NCBI GenBank assembly: GCA_947494445.1
Contig: CANLVD010000015.1
Location: 27,688-91,687 of the forward strand
DNA length: 64,000 nt
Reading direction: 5' to 3'
Source: an uncultured Paracoccaceae bacterium
Lineage (GTDB): Bacteria > Pseudomonadota > Alphaproteobacteria > Rhodobacterales > Rhodobacteraceae
Below, in pieces: positions 26,002 to 34,861 of the stretch; positions within the stretch are counted from its first letter, which is position 1; each line of letters starts with the position of its first letter. The translations under genes were made by a program, and so were the position numbers. The notes beneath the pieces were generated by a model. The model made no database searches and was not told the DNA's origin. It saw only the letters and a list, made by a program, of their open reading frames with translations.

Positions 26002-26604
26002 ATGGAACGAGATGGAATTTTTGCGGGCGAAGACCCGTTTGCCATTGCGCGAAGTTGGTTGCAGGAAGCGACTGAGTCCGAGCTGAATGATCCCAACGCA
26101 ATCGCCTTGTCCACCGTGGATGAGGCAGGTTTGCCAAACGTGCGGATTGTTCTGCTCAAGGACATCGAGGCAGACGCGTTCGTGTTCTACACCAACTATG
26201 ACAGTGCCAAGGGCCGGGAAATCACAGCCTCTGGCAAGGCCGCCTTCGTCATGCACTGGAAATCGCTGCACCGACAGATCAGGGTCCGGGGCAATGTCAG
26301 CCGCGAGGACGGAGAGGTTGCGGACCGCTATTACAAATCCCGCGCCCTGCAAAGCCGTCTTGGGGCATGGGCATCCAAACAGTCACAGCCGCTGGATAGC
26401 CGGGCAAAACTGATGGCAGATGTGGCCAAACTGGGCGTGACCAAAGGCACCGATCCTGACCGTCCACCGTTCTGGGGCGGGTTCCGGCTGGTGCCGATCG
26501 AAATGGAATTCTGGGCCGATGGTGCCTTTCGGTTGCATGACCGGTTTCGCTGGACCAGAGTGGAAGCAGATACAGACTGGACGGTCACGCGGCTCAACCC
26601 CTGA
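26002..26604 (+). CDS. pdxH: Pyridoxamine 5'-phosphate oxidase
   Basis: A 200-aa FMN-dependent oxidase that makes pyridoxal 5'-phosphate from PNP or PMP. The family pattern is clear: [33 protein letters not shown] (FMN binding), [20 protein letters not shown], and the C-terminal [15 protein letters not shown] and HDRFRW. The length is normal. It is followed by an SDR gene 42 bp downstream on the same strand. Confidence 0.96.
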   Translation: MERDGIFAGEDPFAIARSWLQEATESELNDPNAIALSTVDEAGLPNVRIVLLKDIEADAFVFYTNYDSAKGREITASGKAAFVMHWKSLHRQIRVRGNVSREDGEVADRYYKSRALQSRLGAWASKQSQPLDSRAKLMADVAKLGVTKGTDPDRPPFWGGFRLVPIEMEFWADGAFRLHDRFRWTRVEADTDWTVTRLNP

Positions 26605-26646
26605 CAGGCGGGGCAGCGGACCCGGATTTGGGAAAGTTTCGCGGAC

Positions 26647-27375
26647 ATGGGCAAGACGCTGCTGCTTACAGGGGCCAGTCGGGGCATCGGACATGCCACG
26701 GTCAAACGCTTCTCCTCCGCTGGCTGGCGGGTGATCACCTGTTCACGTCACCCTTTCCCCGAAGACTGCCCGTGGGAAGCGGGTGAGGAGGATCACATTC
26801 AGGTTGATCTGTCCGATCCCAAAAGCACGATTGAGGCCGTGGCCGAGATCAAGCGCCGGCTGAATGGCGGTCCGCTGGAGGCTTTGGTCAACAACGCGGG
26901 CATTTCTCCCAAAGGGCCGGAAGGAGAGCGGCTGAGCACCATGACCACGGATCTGCGGACATGGGGGCATGTGTTCCACGTAAATTTCTTTGCGTCAGTC
27001 GTGCTGGCGCGCGGTTTGGTGGACGAACTGGAAGCGGCACAAGGCGCAATTGTCAACGTGACGTCCATTGCCGGATCACGGGTGCATCCCTTTGCTGGTG
27101 CGGCCTATGCCACGTCAAAAGCAGCCCTTGCAGCGCTCACGCGGGAAATGGCCCATGATCTTGGACCGCGTGGCATTCGTGTCAATGCCATCGCACCTGG
27201 CGAGATCGAGACCGATATTCTGAGTGCCGGAACCGATGCTATTGTCGAGAAGCTTCCCTTGCGCCGTTTGGGCAAACCAGAAGAGGTTGCACGCACGATT
27301 TACTATCTGTGTACCAGCGAAAGTTCTTATGTTTCAGGGGTCGAGATCGAGATAAACGGCGGTCAGCACGTGTGA
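26647..27375 (+). CDS. SDR-family oxidoreductase
   Basis: A 242-aa classical short-chain dehydrogenase/reductase. It has the cofactor motif TGASRGIGHA (about 7-16), NNAGISPKG, the catalytic Ser in VTSIAG and the YATSKAALA motif (Tyr/Lys pair about 156/160), ending with the usual GVEIEINGGQHV. It resembles FabG-like or sugar/alcohol dehydrogenases and the substrate is not predictable. The basic first helix (SRGIG) suggests NADPH preference. It follows pdxH and probably shares its promoter. Confidence 0.9.
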   Translation: MGKTLLLTGASRGIGHATVKRFSSAGWRVITCSRHPFPEDCPWEAGEEDHIQVDLSDPKSTIEAVAEIKRRLNGGPLEALVNNAGISPKGPEGERLSTMTTDLRTWGHVFHVNFFASVVLARGLVDELEAAQGAIVNVTSIAGSRVHPFAGAAYATSKAALAALTREMAHDLGPRGIRVNAIAPGEIETDILSAGTDAIVEKLPLRRLGKPEEVARTIYYLCTSESSYVSGVEIEINGGQHV

Positions 27376-27494
27376 CCTTGCGCAAAACTTGTGCGAGTGG
27401 TTGCCAACCAATTCGCGCCAAAATTGTACCCCTTGGGCCGACTTCGGCGAAAAAGTGCCGCAAATCCGGCTTCTAAGTCCCGTTATTTGCTGTA

Positions 27495-27521
27495 TTTTGT
27501 GACCGTGCTATTGTCACAAAA
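27495..27521 (+). promoter_or_regulatory. Inverted repeat upstream of the cold-shock protein gene
   Basis: TTTTGTGAC (27495-27503) and GTCACAAAA (27513-27521) form perfect 9-bp arms around a 9-bp spacer. It lies about 113 bp before the gene start, in a 258-bp gap without a convincing gene. It could be a regulator site or, if transcribed, a hairpin in the long leader that cold-shock mRNAs often have. Confidence 0.5.
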
Positions 27522-27633
27522 GCACTCAGGTGCGAAACATATCCTTGCGTATAGGGAATCACACGTAAGTGATCAGTCGAAAGGTATGGGGCAACGTCTT
27601 TCGGCCAGGGTTGCTAGAAAAAGTGAGCGTAGA

Positions 27634-28185
27634 ATGAATAACAATGAAACAGGGCTCGATGTTTACATGATTAAGGGTCACGTAAAGTGGTTTGACTCGA
27701 CCAAAGGCTACGGCTTTGTGGTCGTCGAAGACGGACAGGGGGATGTGTTGCTCCATGCCAATGTCCTTCGCAATTTCGGCAGAAGTTCTGTGGCCGAAGG
27801 TGCCGAGATTTCCATGGAAGTGCAGGGCACCGACCGTGGACGTCAGGCTGTTGAAATTCTGGACATCTCGGCGACAGTTGCTCCGGTTGAGGAGGCTGAG
27901 TCACCGCTCGCCTCGTTCCTGGACGTCGGTGGCGAGGGCGATCTGGAGCCGTGCCGGGTCAAGTGGTTTGACAAGGCAAAGGGCTTTGGCTTCGTTAATG
28001 TCTTTGGCAATCCCGAAGATATCTTCGTGCACATGGAAGTGCTGCGTCTGTGCGGTCTGTCCGACCTGCAACCGGGCGAGGCCGTTTGTGTGCGATTGAA
28101 GCAGGGTCCACGCGGTAAGATGGCTGCCGAAATCAGGTCATGGGACCACGCGGTTCTGGCTGCCACCTCGCGCGAGCGGGATTGA
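27634..28185 (+). CDS. Double cold-shock-domain protein
   Basis: A 183-aa protein with two cold-shock domains. The first (about 12-75) has GHVKWFDSTKGYGFVVVEDG and DVLLHANVL; the second (about 105-172) has CRVKWFDKAKGFGFVNVFGN and EDIFVHMEVL. These are the RNP1- and RNP2-like nucleic-acid-binding motifs. A linker rich in Glu and Ala joins them. Tandem-CSD proteins of this type are common in Rhodobacterales and probably act as RNA chaperones. I take the ATG at 27634; the upstream frame to 27391 looks non-coding, and an ATG at 27667 is an alternative. Confidence 0.88.
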   Translation: MNNNETGLDVYMIKGHVKWFDSTKGYGFVVVEDGQGDVLLHANVLRNFGRSSVAEGAEISMEVQGTDRGRQAVEILDISATVAPVEEAESPLASFLDVGGEGDLEPCRVKWFDKAKGFGFVNVFGNPEDIFVHMEVLRLCGLSDLQPGEAVCVRLKQGPRGKMAAEIRSWDHAVLAATSRERD

Positions 28186-28189
28186 TACA

Positions 28190-28657
28190 CTGAAACTGGG
28201 ACTTCTTGTCGGCGCGGGATTGTATCTTGCGGCGCCCATTGCGTTTGCGGATTGTGCGTCTGATGTGGTCGAGTTTCGGGGCGATGGCCTGTCAGCCCGC
28301 TTCACAGTTGAGCTTGCCACCACCCCCGAAGAACGCAGCCGTGGTCTGATGTTTCGCGAGGCCATGGCCCTGAGCGCGGGCATGCTGTTTGTCTACCCCA
28401 AGGCACAGTCGGTCAGTTTCTGGATGAAAAACACGCTCATCCCTCTCGATATGATCTTCATGGATGAAACCGGCACGGTTGTCTCGGTCGGGGCAAACGC
28501 AGTGCCCGGTGATCTGAGCCCGGTCCATGGCGGGAACAACATCCAGTATGTGCTGGAAATCAATGGCGGCTTCTCCGAAACGCTTGGCCTTGATGCGGGC
28601 GACCAGATGCAGCATCCGGTCATCAATCCCGAAATCGCAGCCTGGCCGTGCGAGTAA
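28190..28657 (+). CDS. DUF192 exported protein with non-AUG start
   Basis: A DUF192 protein of about 155 aa; the core runs from about residue 28 and contains RSRGLMFREAM, GMLFVYP, SFWMKNTLIPLDMIF and the Asp-rich end of the family. No ATG fits. The frame opened with CTG at 28190 gives MKLGLLVGAGLYLAAPIAFA, a good signal peptide with cleavage near Ala20, whereas the TTG at 28220 would lose the basic n-region. CTG 28190 starts 4 bp after the cold-shock gene stop, which favours coupling. The start is an inference; DUF192 function is not established. Confidence 0.75.
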   Translation: MKLGLLVGAGLYLAAPIAFADCASDVVEFRGDGLSARFTVELATTPEERSRGLMFREAMALSAGMLFVYPKAQSVSFWMKNTLIPLDMIFMDETGTVVSVGANAVPGDLSPVHGGNNIQYVLEINGGFSETLGLDAGDQMQHPVINPEIAAWPCE

Positions 28658-28719
28658 GCGTGCGATTGCGCGTTTTGCCTCTTTTCAAGCCTGACAGGTT
28701 CCGTTAAGCAGACGCCGTT

Positions 28720-28796
28720 CGGGGCGTGGCGCAGCCTGGTAGCGCGACGGTTTTGGGTACCGTAGGTCGTAGGTTCGAATCCTATCGCCCCGACCA
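28720..28796 (+). tRNA. tRNA-Pro (anticodon TGG)
   Basis: The 77-nt gene has acceptor stem CGGGGCG (28720-28726) pairing with CGCCCCG (28786-28792), discriminator A and an encoded CCA (28794-28796). The anticodon stem ACGGT/ACCGT encloses loop TTTGGGT with anticodon TGG at 28754-28756. The T-arm GGTTCGAATCC is intact. Confidence 0.97.
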
Positions 28797-28941
28797 TCTT
28801 CTTCATGGATGTTGATCACCAGGTCACTGGTACTGAGCGCGCGCTATAGGGCGTGACAATGACCTTTGCTTGTCTCATACAGACGGCAAATCACAGCGGT
28901 GCTGACTGCGTTCGGGACCAAACCAAAACTGGGAGACTGAT

Positions 28942-29814
28942 ATGGCCAAACTCGCATTTCTCGGACTGGGTGTCATGGGGTACCCGATGGCAGGACATCT
29001 TGCGGCCGCAGGCCATGATGTGACGGTCTACAACCGCACGGCATCGAAATCGGAGGCCTGGGTCGAGCAACATGGCGGAGCGTCTGCTGCAACGCCAGCG
29101 GCCGCTGCAACAGGCGCAGATATGGTCATGGCCTGTGTTGGCAATGATGATGATCTGCGCGGAGTGTGTCTTGGTGCGGATGGCGCATTTGCAGGTATGG
29201 CCTCGGGCGCTCTGTTTGTTGACCACACAACCGTGTCCGCCGCCGTGACCCGTGAATTGTTTGCAGCCGCAGCAGGTAAAGGCATCGGCTTCGTGGATGC
29301 GCCGGTTTCAGGCGGGCAGGCGGGTGCCGAGAATGGCGCGTTGTCGGTGATGTGCGGTGGCAATCAGGCTGAGTATGATCGTGCCGAGCCGGTGATCGAT
29401 GCCTACGCCAAGCTCTGCCGTAGACTGGGCGACAGCGGTGCCGGGCAGTTGACCAAGATGAGCAACCAGATCGCGATTGCGGGTCTGGTGCAAGGCTTGT
29501 CAGAGGCGCTCCATTTCGCTGACAAGGCAGGACTGGACGGCAAAGCAGTGGTTGAAGTGATCAGCCAGGGTGCAGCCGGCAGCTGGCAGATGTCCAACCG
29601 TTACGAGACCATGCTGGATGATCATTTCGAGCATGGATTTGCAGTGGACTGGATGCGAAAGGATCTTGGGATCTGTCTTGATACTGCCGATGAGAATGGT
29701 GCGAGCCTGCCGGTAACCGCCTTGGTGGACCAGTTCTACAAGGATGTGCAGAAGATGGGTGGCGGTCGGTGGGATACGTCTGCGCTGTTCAAACGCCTCA
29801 AGGCGCTGGACTGA
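28942..29814 (+). CDS. 3-hydroxyisobutyrate dehydrogenase-like NAD(P)-dependent oxidoreductase
   Basis: A 290-aa beta-hydroxyacid dehydrogenase. The N-terminal motif is FLGLGVMGYPMAGHL (GxGxMG), the substrate-binding motif is DAPVSGGQAGAENG (about 120-133) and the catalytic helix is GAGQLTKMSNQ with the conserved Lys (about 173). Relatives reduce or oxidise 3-hydroxyisobutyrate, tartronate semialdehyde or succinic semialdehyde; the specific substrate is not clear. It stands alone between tRNA-Pro and a small lipoprotein gene. GGGAG is 9 bp before the ATG. Confidence 0.9.
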   Translation: MAKLAFLGLGVMGYPMAGHLAAAGHDVTVYNRTASKSEAWVEQHGGASAATPAAAATGADMVMACVGNDDDLRGVCLGADGAFAGMASGALFVDHTTVSAAVTRELFAAAAGKGIGFVDAPVSGGQAGAENGALSVMCGGNQAEYDRAEPVIDAYAKLCRRLGDSGAGQLTKMSNQIAIAGLVQGLSEALHFADKAGLDGKAVVEVISQGAAGSWQMSNRYETMLDDHFEHGFAVDWMRKDLGICLDTADENGASLPVTALVDQFYKDVQKMGGGRWDTSALFKRLKALD

Positions 29815-29977
29815 TCAATAGGGCGAGGCGTGCAACACATGCGCGCCTCCCGACATCGCCCAATGGGCAGAAAACAGGCAGGGCGAGAATTCTTATCAAC
29901 CGCGATGCAATTTCGGGTTGTGGTTGACTGACAGTCGTGAAGTCTGGGTTCATTGATTTGAACAAGGACCTATTTTC

Positions 29978-30415
29978 ATGAAAAGAATGATCACGCTGGC
30001 TGGCGTCCTTTTGACGCTCGCAGCTTGTGCCGAGACGACTTCGGGATTGAGCCAGAACATCACGATGCGCCCCCTTCAGCCCGGATTTGCCAGTTGGGGA
30101 ACCTCGTGGAATACCGGTGCCACCCTCGTGCTTGTTGCCCAGCTTGAAGAGGTTGACGGCAAGGTGGCTGTGTGCGGAGCAAAGCACCAGACCGGGAATT
30201 CTGCCGTGCTGAATTTCGAGTTGCTGAGAAAGACATATTTCACATCCAATGGCGTAAACCTGATGTCGAACCTCAATTACTTCGCTGTGGTCAAGGATCC
30301 GGACCGTCTGGACAAGGTTCAGGTCGCCTGCAAGCAGACTGATATCGACTGGGATGACAAGTACAGCGACCAGAACTGGGAGATGGATTCCCGCCAGAGT
30401 GTTTTCCGCGTTTAG
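29978..30415 (+). CDS. Small lipoprotein of unknown function
   Basis: A 145-aa protein with a lipoprotein signal, MKRMITLAGVLLTLAAC, cleaved before Cys17. The rest (PLQPGFASWGTSWNTGATLV; two further Cys at about 66 and 116) is not a family I recognise. Its end overlaps the convergent MCP-like gene by 4 bp. The lipobox and a clean frame support a real gene; the function is unknown. Confidence 0.75.
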   Translation: MKRMITLAGVLLTLAACAETTSGLSQNITMRPLQPGFASWGTSWNTGATLVLVAQLEEVDGKVAVCGAKHQTGNSAVLNFELLRKTYFTSNGVNLMSNLNYFAVVKDPDRLDKVQVACKQTDIDWDDKYSDQNWEMDSRQSVFRV

Positions 30416-31068
30416 GCAATCCGGTCCTTGATGCTTCTGAGCGACGTGCGTGAACGTTTTGACAGCGTCTGGATCTCTTCCGCGATGACGGCAAACCCGC
30501 GTCCGGCATAGCCGGCGCGGGCTGCCTCAACAGATGCGTTAATCGAGATCAGGTTGATCGAGTCGCTGATCTCGTCAATCTCGTTCATGGCCTTGCGCAC
30601 GAATACGGCCTCATCCTGGGCCTGTTTTCGATTGGCGCTGGCGATATGAGCGTTGAATGCCTCGATAAATGTGGTGATCTTGTTCCACAGGTCGTTTCGG
30701 CAATGCTCAAGCGCCGGCAGGAACCGATCCAGCTTGCCAGGCGCGCTTCCCTGGGAGCTGTTCAGATCGTTCAGCAGGGATTGTAAACTATCGATGGTTC
30801 TGAGTGCTTGAAAGATTTGATCGTGCAATTCGTCCGACGCCGGAATTCCGAGTTGGGCGAAGAGTTGGGGCACTTCGTTTCGGAGCAGGGATTTCGCGTT
30901 TTCGAAATGGAGCGTGATGCTTTGAAGGTCCCGTTTCAGATCGTCATTGGCAGGCAGGCCATCGCTCAGGATCATCAACGACAGATACTCGAAACACTTG
31001 GCACGACAGGTTGCGACCACAGCGTTGACCGTGCGGGCTGTTTCGTCGGTGTTTGGGGCCTCGGACAT
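30412..31068 (-). CDS. Soluble MCP-like signalling protein
   Basis: A 218-aa protein with no signal peptide and no membrane helix. Residues about 150-215 match the methyl-accepting chemotaxis protein hairpin tip: NLISINASVEAARAGYAGRG then FAVIAEEIQTLSKRS, which contacts CheA and CheW. The tip differs from the common NLLALNAAIEAARAGE..GRGFAVVADEV form. The first 140 residues are predicted helical without a recognised sensor domain; two Cys (about 21 and 25) are near the start. It is far shorter than normal MCPs. A perfect hairpin precedes its start codon. Confidence 0.8.
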   Translation of the reverse strand: MSEAPNTDETARTVNAVVATCRAKCFEYLSLMILSDGLPANDDLKRDLQSITLHFENAKSLLRNEVPQLFAQLGIPASDELHDQIFQALRTIDSLQSLLNDLNSSQGSAPGKLDRFLPALEHCRNDLWNKITTFIEAFNAHIASANRKQAQDEAVFVRKAMNEIDEISDSINLISINASVEAARAGYAGRGFAVIAEEIQTLSKRSRTSLRSIKDRIA

Positions 31069-31073
31069 CGTTT

Positions 31074-31112
31074 GTCAGTCCTGCGTTCACAAATGCGTGA
31101 CACAGGACTGAC
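31074..31112 (-). promoter_or_regulatory. Hairpin covering the ribosome-binding site of the MCP-like gene
   Basis: GTCAGTCCTG (31112-31103 read on the minus strand) and CAGGACTGAC (31083-31074) are perfect 10-bp arms with a 19-nt loop. The only AGGA-type ribosome-binding sequence for the MCP-like gene is inside the 3' arm, 5-13 bp before its ATG. It also lies just after leuB and has no T-run. Confidence 0.6.
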
Positions 31113-31121
31113 GATAAACAG

Positions 31122-32237
31122 TTAAGCTTGGTTTAAACTGTCGAGGCTTTTGAGGATTTCATCGCCCATCTGGATGGTGGTGAGCGGCGTGCGGCCCTCT
31201 TCCCCGATCAGATCGGGTGTGCGGTGACCCGCGGCCAGGACAGCTTCAATGGCATTTTCCAAAAGACTTGCCGCGTCGCCCTCATCAAAAGAATAGCGCA
31301 GCGCCATGGCAAAGCTGAGGATACAGGCAATCGGATTTGCCTTGCCTTGGCCCGCAATATCAGGCGCTGAGCCGTGTACCGGCTCGTAAAGCGCTTTGGG
31401 GCGTCCGGTTTCGCTCGGAGCGCCGATGGAGGCCGAAGGCAGCATCCCAAGGCTGCCGGTCAACATGGCCGCGCAATCGCTCAGAATGTCGCCAAACAGG
31501 TTGTCGGTGACGATCACATCGAACTGCTTTGGCCAGCGAACGAGCTGCATGGCGCCTGCGTCTGCATACATGTGGCTCAATTCCACATCGGGGTATTCAT
31601 TGTCATGCACCCACTGCACCTCTTCGCGCCACAGAATGCCGCTTTCCATCACGTTGGCCTTCTCCATCGAGCAGACCTTGTTGGAGCGTTTGCGCGCAAG
31701 TTCGAACGCAGACCGGGCCACACGGCGGATCTCGTCCGTGGTGTAGCGCTGGGTGTTCACGCCCACACGACCGCCCTGATTGTCCTCGATGATGCCGCGC
31801 GGTTCACCAAAGTAGATGCCAGAGGTCAACTCACGGATGATCATGATGTCGAGGCCCGAGACGATCTCGGACTTGAGGGATGAGAACCCTGCGAGCGCGT
31901 CAAAACACTGGGCCGGGCGCAGGTTGGAATAGAGATCCATTTCCTTGCGCAGGCGCAGAAGGCCGCGTTCGGGCTTCACCGAGAAATCCAGATCGTCGTA
32001 TTTCGGACCGCCGACAGCACCCAGGAGCACTGCGTCAACTTCCATGGCCTTGGCCATCGTCTCATCCGTGAGCGGCGTGCCATGGGCATCATAGGCCGCA
32101 CCACCAACCAGATCTTCGGTCACGTCGAAATTCAGACCGCGGTTCGCACCAAACCAGTCGATGACCCGGCGCACTTCGACCATGACCTCGGGGCCGATCC
32201 CGTCGCCGGGCAAGATAAGAATGGAAGGGTTTGACAT
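31122..32237 (-). CDS. leuB: 3-isopropylmalate dehydrogenase
   Basis: A 371-aa NAD-dependent decarboxylating dehydrogenase of leucine synthesis. It has the N-terminal [14 protein letters not shown] motif, the [21 protein letters not shown] substrate region, the [20 protein letters not shown]g/substrate motif (about 246-265) and [18 protein letters not shown] (NAD binding). The length is normal. It is on the same strand as leuD and leuC but separated from them by an MscS gene on the other strand and two other genes, so it needs its own promoter upstream of 32237. Confidence 0.97.
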   Translation of the reverse strand: MSNPSILILPGDGIGPEVMVEVRRVIDWFGANRGLNFDVTEDLVGGAAYDAHGTPLTDETMAKAMEVDAVLLGAVGGPKYDDLDFSVKPERGLLRLRKEMDLYSNLRPAQCFDALAGFSSLKSEIVSGLDIMIIRELTSGIYFGEPRGIIEDNQGGRVGVNTQRYTTDEIRRVARSAFELARKRSNKVCSMEKANVMESGILWREEVQWVHDNEYPDVELSHMYADAGAMQLVRWPKQFDVIVTDNLFGDILSDCAAMLTGSLGMLPSASIGAPSETGRPKALYEPVHGSAPDIAGQGKANPIACILSFAMALRYSFDEGDAASLLENAIEAVLAAGHRTPDLIGEEGRTPLTTIQMGDEILKSLDSLNQA

Positions 32238-32396
32238 CGAAAATCCTCGCTTTTGTCTTTGCCATGTCGCTAGCGAGTTGGCGGGGTCCGGTCAAGGTGG
32301 CGAAGCGGCTTAGTTGCCAGCATCAATTGGGTCTGTTCTTTTGGTAAAATCCGGGGCAAAGACTGAGCCAAGCAAGAAGAAATCCGAGGGAAGCAA

Positions 32397-33722
32397 ATGC
32401 TGGAGACGGTGCAAGGCTATTTGATGCAGGGTCAGGAGATAGCCCTGAAGTGGCTGACCAGCCCAGCTGCTCTGTCGCAGTTCGGCCTTTTGGTGGTTGC
32501 TTATCTGATCGCGTATTTTGTCACCAGACGCACGCGCCCGACCATCGAACGCCTGCTCGATCCCGGTGAGGCTGACGGCTATCTGGCAACGATCCGCCGT
32601 TTTGTGCTGCAGTTCACACCCCTTATCCTGCCGCTTCTGGCCTATGTTCTGATCGGTCTGGGCGAGCAGGTTGTTGTGCAGATGTTCGGCAAAGGACCGG
32701 TCATCGCCTTTGGCAAGCGCGTGTTCATCTTCCTGGCGGTTCGGCAGGCGGTTCTGTACATCATCTCTGACCCATTCCTGAAAATGCTGGGGCGCTATGT
32801 CTTTGTGCCAATGGCGGCTCTCTATGCACTGGGTCTGCTGGAGCCTGCACAGGTCTGGCTGGGAGAAACGGTCGTAGGTGTCGGCGATATCCGCTTTTCG
32901 CTTCTGTCGGTTCTCAGGGCCGCAATCGTCGGCAGTATCCTGTTCTGGCTCGGTCGTTGGTCCTCTGACACAGGCACAGGCTATATCCGCTCGCAGGAAG
33001 AGATGCGCCCGCCCACACGGGAACTGGCTGCCAAGGCTTTCGAGATGGGCGTATTTGCGATTGCCTTCCTGCTCTTGGTCAACATTCTGGGTCTCGATCT
33101 GTCCGCACTTGCGCTTCTGTCAGGTGCCATCGGCGTGGGTCTGGGCTTTGGCTTGCAGAAAATCGCCTCGAACTTCATCTCGGGGATCATTCTGTTGCTT
33201 GAGGGGCAGGCCACGGTTGGTGATTTTGTCGAGCTTGATGGCGGGGAAAGCGGGACAATCGTAAAGATGATGGCGCGCGCCACGATCCTTGAGACGTTTG
33301 ACGGAAAGTGGATTGTTGTTCCCAATGAAGACTTCATCACCAGCCGGATCATCAACTGGTCCGATGCAGGCTCGGGCAACCGCTATGAAGCCGAATTCTC
33401 GGTGTCCTACGAGACTGACATCAATCTGGTGCCCGACATCATTCAGGCAGCCGTGTCAAAGCACCCCGATGTGCGGCAAGTGCCTGAGCCGCCGGATTGC
33501 GAGCTCAGAGGCTTTGGCGACAGTGGAGTGAATTTTGCAGTGGAGTTCTGGGTTGAGGGCATTGACGACGGCAAGAACAAGTTCACATCGGATGTTCTGT
33601 TCCTGATCTGGAACGCGCTGAAGGACAACAACATCGAAATACCGTTCCCTCAACGCGAATTGCGTCTGCGCGAGCCGCATAACCTGATGGCTGTTCGGCA
33701 GCTTAGCGGTCCGGAAAACTGA
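32397..33722 (+). CDS. MscS-family mechanosensitive channel (441 aa)
   Basis: This 441-aa channel protein has about five hydrophobic helices before the conserved MscS core. The pore helix region is LSALALLSGAIGVGLGFGLQ followed by KIASNFISGIILLLEG, with the glycine/alanine pattern of TM3, followed by the beta domain (VGDFVELDG, GTIVKMMARATILETFDGK, VPNEDFI) and the C-terminal mixed domain ending INIPFPQREL-like IEIPFPQREL. It would release ions under membrane tension. It is divergent from leuB and its last 20 bp overlap the convergent EEP gene. Confidence 0.93.
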   Translation: MLETVQGYLMQGQEIALKWLTSPAALSQFGLLVVAYLIAYFVTRRTRPTIERLLDPGEADGYLATIRRFVLQFTPLILPLLAYVLIGLGEQVVVQMFGKGPVIAFGKRVFIFLAVRQAVLYIISDPFLKMLGRYVFVPMAALYALGLLEPAQVWLGETVVGVGDIRFSLLSVLRAAIVGSILFWLGRWSSDTGTGYIRSQEEMRPPTRELAAKAFEMGVFAIAFLLLVNILGLDLSALALLSGAIGVGLGFGLQKIASNFISGIILLLEGQATVGDFVELDGGESGTIVKMMARATILETFDGKWIVVPNEDFITSRIINWSDAGSGNRYEAEFSVSYETDINLVPDIIQAAVSKHPDVRQVPEPPDCELRGFGDSGVNFAVEFWVEGIDDGKNKFTSDVLFLIWNALKDNNIEIPFPQRELRLREPHNLMAVRQLSGPEN

Positions 33723-34860
33723 TATCGACCCAGACGAGGTGATGATCAGACGTTGGCCTCTTGCCAGCGCTGAGCAGGCTGGCCTTTGGATCATCCGTGT
33801 CTGGCCAGAATACGCCTGCGCCCTCAACCACCAGATCGCTTGAGGGCAGGGCATAATCGACCCGCAGATTGCCGGGCCCGCGGGTGTCATTCCAGTCGGA
33901 TGTGTCCAACGCGGGGTCACCTTTATGTTTCGTGTTTGCTCCCTTTTGATCACGGGCCGCTTGAAGCGCACCGGCACTTTTCGCCTCAGGGTCGGTTACC
34001 CGTGGATGGGACAGCAGGGCGCGAATGCCCTGCAAGCGGCCATCGCCATCCATTGGGTCGGCATTCAGATCACCAAGAATGACAAAGGGCGTTTTGCCAG
34101 GTGATGATGTGCGGCCCTGATCATCAACCGGTGCATAGCCATCCAGATAGCGTGTCCAGAAGGTGATCTCATCATGATTGCGCAGACCATTTGCATCCTC
34201 CGGCCCGTCAAAGACCGGTGGCGTCGGGTGGGAGGCAAAGATTCGCAACGGGCCATCAGGCGTGGCTATTGAAACATCCCAATGTGATTTCGATGACAGA
34301 CGAAAGGCTGCATGGGCCTCTGGCGAGGGAAAGGCCGATCCGTCGGTGTTGGTTGGCAACTGCGCATCAGGCAGGCCGCTCCAAAGCAGGTTTTGAAAGC
34401 TGCGGGTCTGGTCGGGATCGATGGGAAAGCGCGACAGCAACGCCATGCCGTACTGACCGGGAAATCGCCCGAAGCCGTACGCATCCGCTGGATCGGTGGT
34501 TGTGCCGTCTCCATCCAGATCAACGCCCGAAGGCAGACCAGTGTTTGACGGACCGGCATAGTAGTAGGGATAGTCAATCCCTTCGGACGAACCGGCCAGA
34601 AGGGTACGGAAGGCGTCCAGGGCCACAGCATCCAGATCATGATCAAATTCATTGAGCAGCAGAATATCCGGCCGTACTTCGCGAATGATGGCTGCGACAT
34701 TTGCGATTTGCCGGGATTTTCCCCGCAGGATGTCTTGCAGCAAAAGACCGGGACCGGAGCGGGTGAGGGATGCGTTATACGTGGCCACGCGCAGCGTCTC
34801 GGCATGCACAGGGTGGCCTAGCAACAGCAGGATCAGACAAAGCCGTCCTGCGCCCATCAT
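33703..34860 (-). CDS. Secreted endonuclease/exonuclease/phosphatase-family protein
   Basis: A 385-aa EEP-fold protein with signal peptide MMGAGRLCLILLLLGHPVHA. Catalytic motifs are present: ATYNAS at the start, LLNEFD (metal Glu), ASHPTPPVFDG (His), ILGDLNADPMDGDG (Asp/Asn pair) and TSDHHLVWVD at the end. Such secreted proteins are nucleases or phosphatases; the substrate is unknown. The start is taken at 34860, one base after the stop of the upstream membrane-protein gene (TGAcATG). Its 3' end overlaps the MscS gene by 20 bp. Confidence 0.88.
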   Translation of the reverse strand: MMGAGRLCLILLLLGHPVHAETLRVATYNASLTRSGPGLLLQDILRGKSRQIANVAAIIREVRPDILLLNEFDHDLDAVALDAFRTLLAGSSEGIDYPYYYAGPSNTGLPSGVDLDGDGTTTDPADAYGFGRFPGQYGMALLSRFPIDPDQTRSFQNLLWSGLPDAQLPTNTDGSAFPSPEAHAAFRLSSKSHWDVSIATPDGPLRIFASHPTPPVFDGPEDANGLRNHDEITFWTRYLDGYAPVDDQGRTSSPGKTPFVILGDLNADPMDGDGRLQGIRALLSHPRVTDPEAKSAGALQAARDQKGANTKHKGDPALDTSDWNDTRGPGNLRVDYALPSSDLVVEGAGVFWPDTDDPKASLLSAGKRPTSDHHLVWVDISFPDR

Positions 34861-34861
34861 G

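Noticed and set aside
28393..28806. Minus-strand frame containing GAIGFEPTTYGTQNRRA
   Set aside because: This is the antisense reading of tRNA-Pro and its neighbour, a commonly annotated false protein.
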